A stretch of 64,000 nucleotides of DNA from Sycobia sp. Sy_11 (GCA_018907035.1 JACCIC010000002.1:1431001-1495000), one strand, 5' to 3'; shown: positions 37,681 through 51,070, numbered from the stretch's first letter. Program-made: numbers and translations. Notes: generated by a model from the letters alone, not told the origin.

Positions 37681-40600
37681 TTATATGATAATAAAGAATG
37701 TTAGTTGATTTATTTATTTTTTCAAGTTTCGGCTTTTCAAACGGAAGAAATTATCGGTGGCTATTCGGCATTGAAATCAGATTTCAAATATCAAGCTGTC
37801 ATCGTAGGAAAATACAATTTCTCATATATCTCCATTATGCTCTGCAGCGCCGCCATAATTAGCGACAATTTACTTTTATCATCCTACCGTTGCTTTCTAA
37901 ACTCGAGCTTCGAACTCAGGAAGCTTAGATTTTTCGCAACGGTAGGCGCAGATGTATTAATATCCAGAGATCTTATGCTATATGATATTGAACAAATCTA
38001 CGTATACTCCTTAGGCCGTACCAAGGACGTCCATAGCCTGGCAATAACAAGGGTAATGAAAACCAACGAATTAAATAATCATTTTATAAATTTGCGTATG
38101 AAATATGTCGAATATTTAAACGTGACGTTAAAAAAAAAAAAAAACGTAATCGCATTCCTGTAGCACGTTAAGTATTTTATACGAAATTTCATTTTAGTTA
38201 AAAAACAGTTTAAATCTTGCGAATCGCGAGGATCTGGTCGCTCTGTCAGTAGCGAGTGTAACGGATTACTTTTATGGACGAACGGGAGTTGTCACCGGAT
38301 ATGGAATTTCTGCGATCAAAGATTTAAGAGGAAACAGAAACCGAGAACAAATACGAATAGTTGAAAAGAACATAATAACGCTGAAGTATGTTAATGTCAC
38401 AATTATTAATCAACTTATGCACTATTATGATGAGGCTCTATATGGTAAACTAATATGTGGTAAAGCTGCTAAGAGTTTTCAGGAATTATGTGGTAAAATA
38501 GCGCCCGACGAGTTATATGAATTTCGAGGCGTTTGCATGGTAAGTTTTGTCTAGAGTTTTTTACAAGTCAATATTTAATCATTACCGTCATAATCGTTTT
38601 CTTTTTCTACACCCATGCCCCTTAGAAATGTTAGTCTAGTATATAAACACTTTTCTATTCCCAGTATAATGATTTTAATTAAAATTTTTAGCTAAAAATT
38701 GTGACTATGTTGAAAAATTATAATATACGATTAAACTATATTAAATTTGTATTGATATTACTATTGAACAACCGATGATGATAATTTTAAATTCAAATTT
38801 AGAAGCTTAATTTTTAAATGTTTTACTCACAAATACGCAAATCAGAAATATTGCATCACAGCAAGTTCAACACTGTACGTATGAGATTAGATCACCTGCC
38901 ATCTTACTAAGCTCAGTAGGTCTTTGAAGACGAAACGTATAATAAAATAGTTTTTTCTGTTTGTGATTACGAGATATATTTCATTTTTCATATCATATGG
39001 CTTATCGCGAATTTTTAATAACATAAATAACTGCCGGCACTTTGGAGAGCATCGTTTTCATATTAATCTTATAGAATCTGTTACTATTATCATCATAATC
39101 TTCAAAAAAAGATAACAGAAACTTCTTTGAAAATTTAAATGTGAACTTTCAGTAGTAGCAATGTTTTTATGTAATCATTTATATTGAAAAACATAAATAA
39201 GGAAAACATAGAACTAAACTTTTTCTTCGTTTTCTTCCATCTTAGTAAAATTAAAATATTAAATTCTAACATCTCTAACAACGATCAATCTATTTATGTC
39301 AAGTAATATATAGAGAAAAAGAGCAGTGTGGTTAACATTCGATATATGTTTAACGACAATATAACATAATGCGATTTAAACGCAGATAATGAGTAAACTT
39401 GTTACTCCTATAACTGAGAATCCAATCTGTATTTCGGAATAATAAAAATATTTTCACTTGAAAGAACTATCAATATCCTGAAGTAATCTGTCAGGTAAAC
39501 ATTATGAGCTGTGATCCAATTAGTAATTATTAGGATAGTTATTGTTGGTTAAGAAACTTGGCTCAAGGGGTTGCACCACTATAAAGACAAACAAAATGGG
39601 TTATTTTCGAAATTTTCAGTGCAATAAAAGGATCTCAAATCCGAAAATCAATGAAAAGTTATTTTCATTATCATAAAATATCTACAAATATATTATTATT
39701 GTTAATATGATTTAGGAGAAAATAGTATCTAGATACTATTTAAATGTCGGCAACTACCTTTTTGGAAGGACTTATAATTCTATAAAAGTAAATGCCAGAA
39801 ATCAAACTGGAATTTGATAAATGTCATAAAATTAAAATGTGAAAGAATCCTTACAAGATTTTATTTAATTTACTATTTTACAATGTATGCTTTTTAAAAA
39901 TCGTATAAATTAAATTATAGAATCACGCGCTCGTTCTCGAATGTCAATTCAAAAAATACACTAGAAGTTCAAAATAGTTGACAAATATATTTTAAATATA
40001 TTTAATAATCGTATTTAAATTGAATGAACATTATTTTGATGTCAACTTTTGATAATACATAAGAAAATTCTATATTTTGTTCAATCTGATATTTATTCTA
40101 TTTCCACTTTCATTAATAAATCTGAACCATAGATATTATTTCATTAATTTAAAACAAATGATACATCCTTGTCAGACTGAATTCCTTTCTCTCTTTTCAA
40201 CATAAAATTTTACAAGTATTTTAATTCTCAAATAAAAAAATCAAATAGGCGGAAATGCATATTTAACGTATAGTAATATTGGTGCAAATATATCTAGCAT
40301 TAATTGTCTGTTAAATAATGACATTGGAACTGTCGTTCGTTCGTTCAAATTAAAACTTTCGTTACACAGGGGAATATACTGATTTAACGATCCAGTAAAT
40401 TTGTAACCTACTAGTTTATTTAGGTAACAATTTATTTCCTATGACTTGCCATTCTGGCTTTGTACGTAAAAATTACATGGCGCGCAGTGATTATAACATG
40501 CCTTTATATTACAGAGGCACTGCAAGGACATTACGAAAGCATAAAAAATCAAACATTGCTGCTTTGTCTATTGCTACTTTACATCTTTTGATATAGCAGT

Positions 40601-41366
40601 TACAATTTGTTGAAATTTTGCAGTGAAAAAATTGTTTGCCGCTTTGTGAAATTCTACAGTGGTGTAACCCCTGAAGTCTTAAAATTATGAAGAAAGTTTT
40701 GTAATAAGCTGATAAAAGATTTAAAAATTATGCAAAGAAAATTTCACAATGATAATGATGTCGAATCAGAATAATTAGTAAAACTCGCCATGAACTTTAA
40801 CATTTTTCATTAAGAGTTTTATCTGACGCCATCAGTTGTTACAAGCCAAGCATTTTATGGAAATATCCTTCCAAAATTTTAAGCTCAAATTTTGTCAATC
40901 GGATTTAAATCTGATATTTTTTATAAGATAATAGATAAATTTTGAATGCACTTACACCTCAAATTAAAATAATGATTATTTAAATACTGAAAAAGTTACT
41001 CAAATTTGATTAAAATTTTGTTCAAAATTTTTACAGATACTTATGTCTATGTATATATTATCTAAAATTCGCCCAATTTAAAGCCTCTTCCTAACTACGC
41101 TTTAATTTTAGGGCGATGTAGGTGCTCCGCTCGTCATTGACAATAAAATTGTAGGAATTGCAAGCGAACACAATAAAGATTGCGATGATGTATTGCTGGG
41201 GACTGTCTATACAGACGTATCAAGATACTGGCATTTTATCGATCAACTAAAAGTGGGAAGGATTCTTGAACAAACGATCGTTTTTAACAATTCTGTGCAC
41301 ATAGGCAATTCAAAATACAAAAAACCAAAACAACAAAATAATGTAGACATGGAAATAGAAAGCTAA
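36379..41366 (+). CDS. Gene C: secreted serine protease homologue (S1, catalytically dead)
   Basis: Exons 36379-36442, 37727-38052, 38198-38539 and 41112-41366; phases 1, 0, 0; 328 residues. Exon 3 is open throughout but has no early Met, so it is easily overlooked as a separate frame. The signal peptide starts MIYSRLLFALLF. IIGGY is at residues 30-34, preceded by Glu. Cys61 and Cys77 match C42 and C58. The triad is fully replaced: Arg76 for His (SSYRC), Ser125 for Asp (HSLAITR) and Val247 for Ser (GDVGAPLV). Sequons YNFS and NVT are kept. The C-terminal tail is basic then acidic (KKPKQQNN, then EIES). Exon 3 is the most divergent of the family. Introns are 1284, 145 and 2572 bases. There is no canonical AATAAA close by; ATATAA-type strings follow the stop. 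A non-catalytic secreted protein is inferred. Confidence 0.87.
36853..36906. repeat. (TA)n microsatellite in gene C intron 1
   Basis: About 27 TA units. The open frames crossing it read as Tyr-Ile repeats and are not genes. Confidence 0.95.
37636..37677. repeat. (TA)n microsatellite in gene C intron 1
   Basis: About 21 AT units, ending 49 bases before exon 2. Confidence 0.95.
38540..41111. other. Gene C intron 3, nothing recognised
   Basis: 2.6 kb of AT-rich intron without a readable transposon protein, RNA gene or nested gene. The equivalent introns of A, B and D are 1393, 790 and 1676 bases. Confidence 0.6.
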
Positions 41367-41750
41367 TTTATATATGTATATATATATTCAAATTCAGTTG
41401 TGGAAAAAATATTATATAAATAATGGAATTAAATATATCTGTGTATAAGTGCAATCTCAATGATTCATAACAATTTTTAATGAACATTATTTTGTAAAAA
41501 GTTTTTTATTTACTGAAAATCTAGCCATTCGGTTAGTTTAATATTCAACGTTTTTAAAACCATTTCGAATGCGCCTATAAAACAACATTATTGCAGGCAA
41601 ATTTTATTGAAATCAATTCACCTGTATTACTGATATAGAAGTAGATGATTTTCACAGCAGCTCGTCTAACAAAAGTTAAATTTCCTTCCTGATACTGTTA
41701 AAAATTTTAAAAATTAAATATTGCACTTCTGTCGACTGTTTTGAATTATA

Positions 41751-41874
41751 TTAATAAATATTTTTACCGGTCTTACAGTCTTTCAACTACAATATATTAT
41801 ACTAAAATAATAGTATTAGACAGAGTCAGACTGCCCTTGTTTATGATCACTTCCGAATAATCTGAAATAGAGCT
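41751..41874 (+). repeat. R1 repeat, copy 2
   Basis: Same family as 31261-31376: AATAAATATTTTTACCGGTC, TTACAGTCTTT, CAGACTGCCCTTG, ATCTGAAATA. It is followed by an AAATA-rich spacer, a (TA)n run and an R2 copy in the opposite orientation to copy 1. Confidence 0.75.
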
Positions 41875-41976
41875 TGCTATTAAAAGTAAAATTAAAATTA
41901 ATTTCGATTAAAAATTAAACATAATCAAAAAATAAAAATAAAAATGAAAATAATAAAAATAATACAAATAAGTTAT

Positions 41977-41979
<3 letters not shown>

Positions 41980-42032
<53 letters not shown>
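41980..42032. repeat. (TA)n microsatellite between R1 and R2
   Basis: About 26 TA units. Confidence 0.95.
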
Positions 42033-42035
<3 letters not shown>

Positions 42036-42040
42036 GTATA

Positions 42041-42148
42041 AGGAGTAGTCCTTGGAGATGAACCATAGCGATTGGAACGGTGTCGAACAGCAATGAAAAA
42101 TTTTAATTTAAGCTGGTGGGGGCAGTCAGGTTGTCTTTAGCTAACATA
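42041..42148 (+). repeat. R2 repeat, copy 2 (degenerate hammerhead-like strand on plus)
   Basis: Reverse orientation relative to the other R2 copies. Landmarks are GAGATGAACCATAGCG, TTTTAATTTAAGCTGG and GGGGGCAGTCAGGTTGTC. The hammerhead-like core is decayed here: CTTGGAGA replaces CTGAGGA and GGAAC replaces GAAAC. Confidence 0.65.
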
Positions 42149-42149
42149 G

Positions 42150-43265
42150 AATATAACTTATACAGTTATGCATTTTATATAGACCTCGTACTTTTCTTCC
42201 TAATGGCATGTGTTTGAATTAATGAATTTTCATGTACTATGCTGAATCATTTCCCCCATACTGATTTAATTATCTGATGTGGTTATCTTCATATTAGAAC
42301 TTGATTATAATAATACACTATGTAAAACCATTGTTAGTCCTTCACTATATTACAGAATTTCCATCCACTCTTTAATTTTGTAGTAATTTAATTGATAGTG
42401 ATATAAAAAAAGCAAAATATGACCCAATCGAAGCTCTGGTTTGAAATGTAAATGTGAAGAAAACCATTTTTTTGAATGCTAATAGGCAAGAAACATCTTG
42501 AATCCTTTACTTAAGAATATTTATGATTTTGATAGACTAATTAGAATATTCTATATATATACTTTTTAGAATATCCAAGTGGAATTGTAATTTTGTAAAA
42601 GCTATAATTTACAAAATACAAAAGGAATAGACATAAAATAAACATATAGTTTATTTTATTGTATGTTAGAGATGATTAAATTTATTTAAATTATTTTTTG
42701 TTAAATTTCATAATGGGCTCTTACTCCTTATATTAATCCTTAAAAATAATTATGCTTTTAAGTTAAATTAAATTGCAAAACTCGAAAGGTAGCCATTGTA
42801 TATAGATATCTATTCATTATTTTATTATTTTATAATCTTATATTCGTATTTTAGACCGCTTTAAAATTCTTTAGTAATTCAGAATTCGAATGTGTTATTG
42901 TAGAATACTAAGTATATTAAATTAAATATATTAAATTCAATGATAAGTCTAAAGACTGAATTTTTACGGTTCACCTAATTATGCTTGATCACAAGTATTA
43001 TTATATTGCAAATCATTTACTTTATACCGCTAAGATGAATGTACAATAATAATTAAAATAATTTTTATTGAATTGTTTCATAATAACTGCAACAGGTGTT
43101 CAACAGATTCAAATAAATAAAAGATACTTGATTTGGTACACTGATTATTTTTAACAAATTTTTATGAAGCAAGAATTGAGCGTTTCTTGCGTTCATTCAT
43201 TTAGGGAAAGAATACCATCTGACATTGTTACATTAATTATATTGACAAATAAATCATCCACCGCT
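42150..43265. other. AT-rich noncoding DNA
   Basis: No coding exon, RNA gene or transposon protein recognised. Confidence 0.55.
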
Positions 43266-43269
43266 TGTA

Positions 43270-44800
43270 CGAGGGCGCCACTGAATCAAAACAGTATCTC
43301 GGCATAAAAAAACTCACAGAATTGAGCGAAACGCCGGAACAAGAGTATGTTTATTGAATTCTATTAAATATTATTAAACTATTATAAGAATTTAACACTC
43401 CCGATATACATATACTTTTAACTAAACACGCACAACTTAGATTTTTATGAATAATTCACGAACACAATTAATAAACACGAAACTAAGATTCTTAATGTCC
43501 GCGTCACTCTCCCGTTTACATTTTTAATGCATGTATCGCATGCTTTCAGTCGCATCTTGAATTTATCCGTGATTCTTGGCCCTGCTAAAGAGACTCGCAC
43601 ATGAATCAAATAACGCTTTAAATCCTGAATCCGCTCAGTTCACCGCTATAAAGTTCCGGTTTTCTACACTAGTACCCGCTATACCTTTCATTTTCACTCC
43701 TCGCTCTATTTCATTCTCTTTTCCCTTTCTGACGCTCGGTGCCCTACCTTTTGACTATTTTATATTTTATATGTACTATATTACTTTGTAGAATCCGACT
43801 TGCTCGAAGCTAATTCGATGCCTACTATGGCAGATAAACCGTTATTTTCTGACTCGATCATAGTACAATACGATCGCCTTCAAGCCCAAGCAGGCGCATC
43901 GATTCAACCCTCGCGGAACAACTTTTTCTTATACGAGACTTCCTATCAGGCTTTATACATTCTAAATTCGGCTCGTATATGTCTAAAAACTAAAATAAAT
44001 TTCGACAAAAAAATCAAATTTCTCGTTACAAGAGTTATAACCATCAGCTGTTCCAAGAATTGGATTCAACGAGTGAACAACATATAACGTGTGTGAGGGC
44101 GCTACTTGCTTGCGCGCGTTCACACACGTGACGCTCTTCCCCTCTTCAAACTCACAAAGGCGCAAAACTCTCCCACGTTTCCCAACCGATTTCTAATTCC
44201 CCGAATCACAAATCGTAGCGCTTAAGCAAAAATCCCCACCAGGCATGCCATTTTGCGACGTGGTATCAACTAATGAAATAAAATATATAATTTTAAATTA
44301 TATCTCCCGAACCACGAACAGCATTTATTGCATACAAATTCTCTTAGTGAGTATCATCACACAAATTTACGTTTACTCACACACATTACGATTGGAAATT
44401 CTGCTCTACAAAAGGGGATTCCACCTAGCAATCGCACCCAAGAATTGCCACAATATTCACTGCGACGCTACTTTATAATTCGCGCTGATTCACTTATTCA
44501 TTTCCTTAACTCAACTGCAAAATCTTGGGAGCCCTCGGCTCGGCCGACCTTTGTTAAACGCTCTCATTCATCACACCGACACAAACCCGCTTGAACGTAC
44601 TATGCCTGACGCGAACAAAAATGGATCGCCAATGTACCTCTCCAAGGTGATCCCTGTTCTGAACAATGTGATGGACCTGGCTTTTCTATAGCTCGATCGA
44701 TTTGACGCCCACAAATTTCCTCCTGGACCTTGTGATCACCTCGTCCGCTGTCCCGCCTCTGCAGGATTTCGCTCCTAGACGCACACTAAAATGCTTGTCT
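43270..44800 (-). mobile_element. Possible decayed LTR with primer-binding site
   Basis: A GC-richer block against AT-rich flanks. On the minus strand near its end an AATAAA (about 43350) is followed about 55 nt later by GATTCA and then GTGGCGCCCTCG (about 43282-43293). TGGCGCC is the start of a common retroelement primer-binding site, and an LTR usually ends in CA just before it. No reverse transcriptase follows at lower coordinates, so only the LTR and a stub would remain. The 5' end of the LTR was not located. Short open frames here match nothing known. Confidence 0.35.
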
Positions 44801-44832
44801 ATCTTTCTCCTTCTTTCTATCTCTATCTCTTG

Positions 44833-44940
44833 CTCTAGTAAAGGACAACCTGACTGTCCCACCACCTAAAAAATTAAATTCACCTTTGGCGTCCAACATT
44901 TCGAACAGCTATGATTCATCCTCAGGAACTAAACTCTAAT
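44833..44940 (-). repeat. R2 repeat, copy 3
   Basis: Plus-strand landmarks are CTAGTAAAGGACAACCTGAC, CACCTTTGGCGTCC and CTCAGGAACTAAACTC. There is no R1 copy next to it. It is followed by a (TA)n run, as with copy 2 in mirror orientation. Confidence 0.75.
44891..44929 (-). ncRNA. Hammerhead-ribozyme-like motif, copy 2
   Basis: Minus strand: GUUC, canonical core CUGAGGA, extra U, stem II GAAUCA/CUGUUC (imperfect) with a UAG loop, GAAA, then UGUU as the candidate cleavage region and GGAC pairing with GUUC. The residue equivalent to G8 is intact, but stem II is weakened. Confidence 0.4.
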
Positions 44941-44959
44941 GATTTCATGTACGAAGATC

Positions 44960-44962
<3 letters not shown>

Positions 44963-45019
<57 letters not shown>
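44963..45019. repeat. (TA)n microsatellite
   Basis: About 28 TA units directly after the R2 copy. Confidence 0.95.
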
Positions 45020-46060
45020 CAATAGCTTCAATACAGGTATGGAATGATATACGAACTGTAGGTAAAAAAGAATTAAGTTGATTTCAACATAAAACATACA
45101 ATCTGTATCTATGGTAAAAATAAGTTTATTATATTGTCAACAAGACAGCTCATATGCATACATAATTTGAAAATCTATAGCAATGACTGTACTCAATGAT
45201 GAACTAATGAAAAAAATAATATTAAAGATAATAATATAAACATACTACTTGGCAATTATATACAATATTCTAAATTTTGAATATCAATAAGTTTTATATA
45301 TTTATACAGTTTTAAATTTCTTTTCATTCATAACATCTAATAAATTGGATTATCTGCTTAAATATACCATTATGAGTATGTACGTATTTACTTATTATTA
45401 AATATTACAAGTTTATTTTTTATTTCATAAAAAACATGCATCATTAGTTTTGCGTATAGTAGTTGCCATGCATTGACTAAAAAAATTAATAGAATAAAAT
45501 TTTGATCTATAATATGCAGTCACTGTAATATATATGTAAGATTATATATGATAAATATAAAGCTATCGAATAATGTCTTATGTTTAAGCAAGATATATTT
45601 AAGTAATAATTACAAATTTTTTATTATATATATAATTTGAGTTAATTTTTTACCTATTGAGTTTGATATAGATTGGCAGTCAATGTAGTTAAACTTCAAA
45701 CTGAAAAAATTGTAAATTGTTAACTACTTTCTATTTCTATTGTATTTTTTCACATTTTATCTTTATAATTACGGCAATTATTCAATAATAAGCAATCTTA
45801 CATTTTATTATATGGAGCGAAATCTGTCATTAATCATTTAGCTAGTTCAGATTGACTTATAATGCTCAAATAAAAAATGTATATTATACAAACAATATAT
45901 GTGTAGATTTGCATATATTCAATACACAAAGACGATTCAATACAACTGTCGTATGATCAACATCAGTTAACTACATATTAATTCCAGGTAATTTTGAATA
46001 TAGATAATTTTATCAATTGAGGAAAATTTAATAATACTGTAAATAAATTATCTCAGGTAG

Positions 46061-46061
<1 letters not shown>

Positions 46062-46112
<51 letters not shown>
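46062..46112. repeat. (TA)n microsatellite
   Basis: About 25 TA units. Confidence 0.95.
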
Positions 46113-46115
<3 letters not shown>

Positions 46116-46585
46116 GTAATATATATTATGTATTATCTTTGGAAGGACATAGGCTATGTTTTTTTTTGAAAATCATTTTACTTTCATCAATGAATTAAAG
46201 AGCGCAGTTAGCTGTCTTAGCAGTCAGTTTCACCAGCGGCCAGTACACGGCGTTTTAAATTATGTCGAATATCAACTCAAAGTAGTCACCTTAAACTATT
46301 AATACCAGGCCAGCTCATTTGAATGGTCATATCCAAATTTGGGATTAGTATCCTAAAGAAGGTGTGAATTTGGTCAGTATTATCCTTTTTGTACTTCAGG
46401 TTAATCTGACACTATCCTTATCTTGGATATCTTTTGTAAATTTTATTTTTTTTGTGTAAGAAAATCTCTTTGTATCTCTCACTCGCTCTCCGCCTTCTGT
46501 TATAAGATAGTTGCGGTATTTTTTGGGTAGTTTGTACGCTAAGCTTTTTCAGATTGAACATTGAAATTGTGGCCAAATAGGAAAT

Positions 46586-46587
<2 letters not shown>

Positions 46588-46645
<58 letters not shown>
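46588..46645. repeat. (TA)n microsatellite with CA-rich edge
   Basis: About 29 TA units followed by CATACACACA. A Tyr-Ile open frame crosses it and is not a gene. Confidence 0.95.
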
Positions 46646-46648
<3 letters not shown>

Positions 46649-46849
46649 CACACATTGTCGTTTCTGTATCAACAGGCCATATTTCATCGTCCGTATCTAA
46701 AATGTACTATTCACAGGCTATTATTTTGATATAATTTCTATTGGCACCACTAAATAAATATTCACGGTATTTAATTTCAAAATATAAAACTATACGTAAT
46801 GTATATATACATATACATCGTACACATGGCATCTACGGGGAAATATTGT

Positions 46850-47115
46850 AGTTTTATGTACGGGCGGTTGAATCCGAGATCCCGATGTCTCGGGTCAATT
46901 TCAACGGAGAGTGGCGTGTTTAGTCGATTGGAAACGATGTCCAGGTATGTCGGGACAACTTCTACGGGGAGTTTCATCTTTCGACGGCAGAAAACAATGT
47001 TCAGATATGACGGACAATTTCTACGGGGAAGTATCCGTAGAAGTTATCTCGAGACACTTGGACATTTGTTTCTACCGCCCGAACTCGAAGACTCGATAGT
47101 ACAATTTTCCCCTTA
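46850..47115. repeat. Foldback-like element, second locus
   Basis: Three units of about 60 bases (cores GATGTCCAGGTATGTCGGG, CAACTTCTACGGGGAGTTTC, CTTTCGACGGCAGAAA) are followed by a reverse-oriented unit (GTAGAAGTTATCTCGAGACA, CTTGGACATTTGTTTCTACC). The better-preserved units make this the clearer reference for the family also seen at 3660-4115. Confidence 0.65.
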
Positions 47116-48880
47116 GAAGCCGTATGTAATATGGATAATAAATATAGATTTTGCAAAATGATCTGCAAAATATCACCTTTTTGGAGCGGACGCTGCTTTG
47201 AAGCAGCTTGTTATACAGATGCGACGATAGGCAAATTATCTATAGGAATATAGATTTATACAAAGAGTGCTTTTAACATAGATATTCTGGAACTGTTTAC
47301 GAAATCGGTTAAATTATTATCTCGAGCGAAACCGAAACAGGAGGTGCTATATAGATTCAATTAGTGCGATCTATTTATATTTATTATCTGAAATAAAATC
47401 TATTTGTGTGATCTTGTAGTTTACAGCTGCGAAATATAAAAAATACTTCGAATATTTTTTAAAGAATGCAATTTATTTATCTTATATAGTGCATATAAAA
47501 TAGTAAATATAATGTGATATTGTTATTCTACTTGATGATGTTAATCTATAGACCCGTTTATTTATGAACATTTATGGTTTAAGTGATTCAATGATTTAAT
47601 TAGTTAACAAGAAATACGGAAATGAAGAATAATTCGAACAATACTTTGAAATATTCAAAATAAGAGGTTATTTATCATTTGGAATTTTATAGGAATTAGA
47701 GAACTTATGAATAATTTAATTAGTCATGCATAAATATCCTCCAGAACGACTATAATCTACATCATGTTGCCAATAGCAATTATCACTTCACCAACGATCA
47801 AAACAACTCATCATAATTAATAATGATTATGAATACTATAAGAATACGATATTCCATCATAATAAGAAATTATAAAAGTTTAATTTATTTTCTCATGACA
47901 ATGATTTCGCTACTATTTACATCGATAAAACTTATTTTGAAATTTTTGCAAATACTTCAACTAATTAATTAAAGATTCAATCTCATTGATCCTGAAACTT
48001 TCATAATTTATAAAGATAAATGTTTTTTTTTCATCATATTTTATGGTAAACTATATTATTTTGAGCAGTATCTCTATTCTGTACATTATACAATCATACG
48101 AATTTGAATTTATGCATAATAGATTCGCTTTAAACCGAATTACTCGTGATCAGTTCTTGACTATGCCAGTTTTGTTATTTAATACCAGAATTGATGACTG
48201 ATAATCTGATCTTGATGTAATGAAGAATCGGTGATCGCTAATAAGAAAAACAATAAAATAGTATATCTTATAACTCATCTATTACTTGATTATTTATCTC
48301 GTGAGAAATATTATGCTCAATCACAGAAGGTATGCCTTACGAGGAAAATAACTTATTTTCACAGTTTTATTAATATTTGCAATAACGAAGTTTCTGAGAT
48401 TTCCAGAAGTAATATAACATTGCGAACAAAATGAAATTCCAAAGTTTGATTTCCTTTTTAATTTTTTTGGCGTAAGCAAGATAATCCTAAGCTTAAATTT
48501 CTCATTTTCTGCATCCTTGCTTTCCTTAACTCTATATGCCATTACATTAAAATCGTAACTTCAAATGATTGCGTGCATCTTTTAATTTTGGCTCTACAAC
48601 TACATTGTAAATATAATTCCAATATCGAAAATAAACATTTCACATTGAATCGTTTTGGAACGATGCAAATAATTTAAAAAGCTATAAGAGGTTTTCTTCT
48701 ACATTTATAAATGATGCACGTTACTGCTACTCCTTATATAGTAATTATTTTCTCATATTTTTTCAATCCACTCTTTACACACTTACTATGCTTCAAATTT
48801 TACCAAAAACAAAATATAAATTATTCCACTATTTCGTAATCAGATTTACATAGTGCGATTCTTCCATTATTCGAAATAGT
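47116..48880. other. AT-rich noncoding DNA
   Basis: No coding exon, RNA gene or transposon protein recognised. Open frames at 48231-48542 have no recognisable similarity. Confidence 0.55.
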
Positions 48881-48884
48881 GCTA

Positions 48885-49085
48885 GAATCCTTTTTTTTTA
48901 GTTTCGTTAGGACGCGCTCCTTTTTCTTTCTTAGCTTCCACAGATCTAAATCTTATGCCTTTTAATGCATATTTCACCTTACGAAAGTGACAGAAGTTGT
49001 ACGATACAAGATCTGTCCAATAAGGCGGGTGGCTTAGCACTGGGATGTCGCACTTGGCTACAAATCTGAAATATGAAATATCACA
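48885..49085 (-). pseudogene. Mariner transposase relic
   Basis: One minus-strand frame reads DIPVLSHPPYWTDLVSYNF, followed by KVKYALKGIRF and SVEAKKEKGA. This matches the part of mariner transposases around the third catalytic aspartate (HPPYSPDLAPxDFFLF, then K-x-K and a G-x-x-F-x-S-V-E segment). The catalytic Asp is replaced by Asn. The adjacent sequence to 49320 is GC-richer and may be more of the same element, but it is not readable. Confidence 0.6.
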
Positions 49086-49329
49086 AACATCCGTAGCTCT
49101 GTTGTTTCATGACTCTGTTTCCGACAAGACAAATAAAAATAGCCCTTATGCAAACAAAGGCGAAAGCTAGACCGGTCTAGCTACAGATATCGTAGGCATC
49201 GCATTCAAAAGAGTGGGTTTCACGATAAACACCTGACAGTGGTTAATCTTTGACCAGTGCCTATTTCTTCTGTAGCAGTGCCAATCTCGTTACTCAATAG
49301 CCTCGCCTTGTACTTTATTAAATCATGTA

Positions 49330-50960
49330 CTGAATCCTTGTTGAAACTAGTCGTATTACTATTCCACCAAATATTGAACACTGATTAAATACCAATAATT
49401 TGAAAAGATGCTTTATATAAGTCATGTTCATAAAAGAAGCAGTAAAAAACCAAGTTGCAAATTACATCCCCATCCCCTTTCAAAATTTCCAATTGCAATT
49501 ACAATTTACTAAGCCGTATGATAGATTATTGCGATGCAGCCCACAACTACACTGTTAGAAATAAATATTGAATTTAATGTATATTTCATTAACTATTGAC
49601 AGTTGCTAATTCTCTTATTAAAACGATCGTATAAAGCGTTTACTTTTAATTTAAAAATTAAAAAACCAGATGGTCGTTTTTTCATATATATTTGGCTTTT
49701 ATAGTACCGAAAAAGAAAAAATGCTGACTCATAAAAAAGGTGGCATTTATTCCGCAATTAATTCTTAAGTGAACATCGGTGTCAAAAATTATTCTTCAAG
49801 AGGTTGGTTTCCAGTTGACTTCTTTTTTCAAATTTGAACATTAACAATGGACTTTACAAAAGTAGATATTTTACTCTCTACTCTAAATAACTAATATAAT
49901 TCAAACAGTTTTAAAAAGAAAACCTACAAAATTGAATAATCGTAAAGACATTTTCATAGAAACCTCAGCTGTATTATTACTTTTCAAATTTTTTCTACGT
50001 AGTGCGAGAATTCTATAAAAAGTTTAAGTTTTCATAATATTTGAATTTCAATAAACCAAAAAAGTCCAGTTTGTGAAATACTTTAATTACGCCCTCCATT
50101 ATGCTGTATATACCCCAATAGTCAATAATTCTAAAACTAGATACGGTTCTAAAAGTATATTTTGTGATATTATAATTTCAATAATTAATAACTACTCAAC
50201 CATTTATGCTATTTTTCGTAGAATAACGTCGATATTTTACTATGAAAAAAATTCTAATCATTTCTAAGAGTTCTTTTGTTAAATATAAATTGATTAAATA
50301 ATTATTGATCATAGGAAACGAAGTGAAACATTTTTAAAAAAAGCTAATTTTAATAGGATTAAAGCCATCAACTATGAATGAAGCATTGCAGTTTTATGTT
50401 GCATATAGATGTTAGCAATCCGAATAAATAAGAGCATTATTAACAGGAAAGAAAATCTATTCACGAAGCTTAATATAATTAAAAATAAAAAATACATTAT
50501 ATGTAGTAATTGATATCAGGGCTTGTAAGAGGAAGTCGATCCAAATATAAATGTAAATAAGAGTTCATTATACCGATACATTAATGAATAGATGATCTAA
50601 ATTATCGTTGCAATAAATTTTTAAACGTTAAGGAAATCTACTTGATGACTCAAAAGTATCAATAGTTTAAAATGAAAACTATAGCATACAGCGACACACA
50701 TAACTGCAACATTAAATACAGAAACATTTTTACAAATACCAATGTGCAGCGGTCGAATTCATGAAGCTATACTGTTAGACTTTGAAACATCCGTAGAAAT
50801 CGTTGAAATTTCTTACGATATTTAAATGTGTGCTATGTCAATGCTATTATGCTTGTCGTTTATGCTATAAAAAAAATCAGATTACTTATAAGAACAAAAA
50901 TATCGCTTGAAAAAGCTTGAAAATATGGTTTGAGCTAGCAGTTATTTGAAACCAGTGTTT
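49330..50960. other. AT-rich noncoding DNA upstream of gene D
   Basis: No coding exon, RNA gene or transposon protein recognised. Confidence 0.55.
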
Positions 50961-50965
50961 CGAGA

Positions 50966-51070
50966 CACCCAATGTATTTGAATTGATGAATACTTTAATA
51001 AAATTAATGATCACTGGCATACTATATAAATAAAGAAATAACATAACATACTTAAGACTATAGATAGAAT
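50966..51070 (+). promoter_or_regulatory. Core promoter of gene D (shared with C and E)
   Basis: CACCCAATGTATTTGAAT begins at 50966. TATATAAATA begins at 51023, exactly 57 nt later as in gene C. A presumed initiator CTTAAGACTATAGATAG lies about 30 nt beyond the TATA. The ATG follows the TATA by 77 nt. Confidence 0.65.

Larger units (their letters stand above)
45020..46845. other. AT-rich noncoding DNA
   Basis: It contains two long (TA)n tracts listed separately. No coding exon or RNA gene recognised. Confidence 0.55.
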
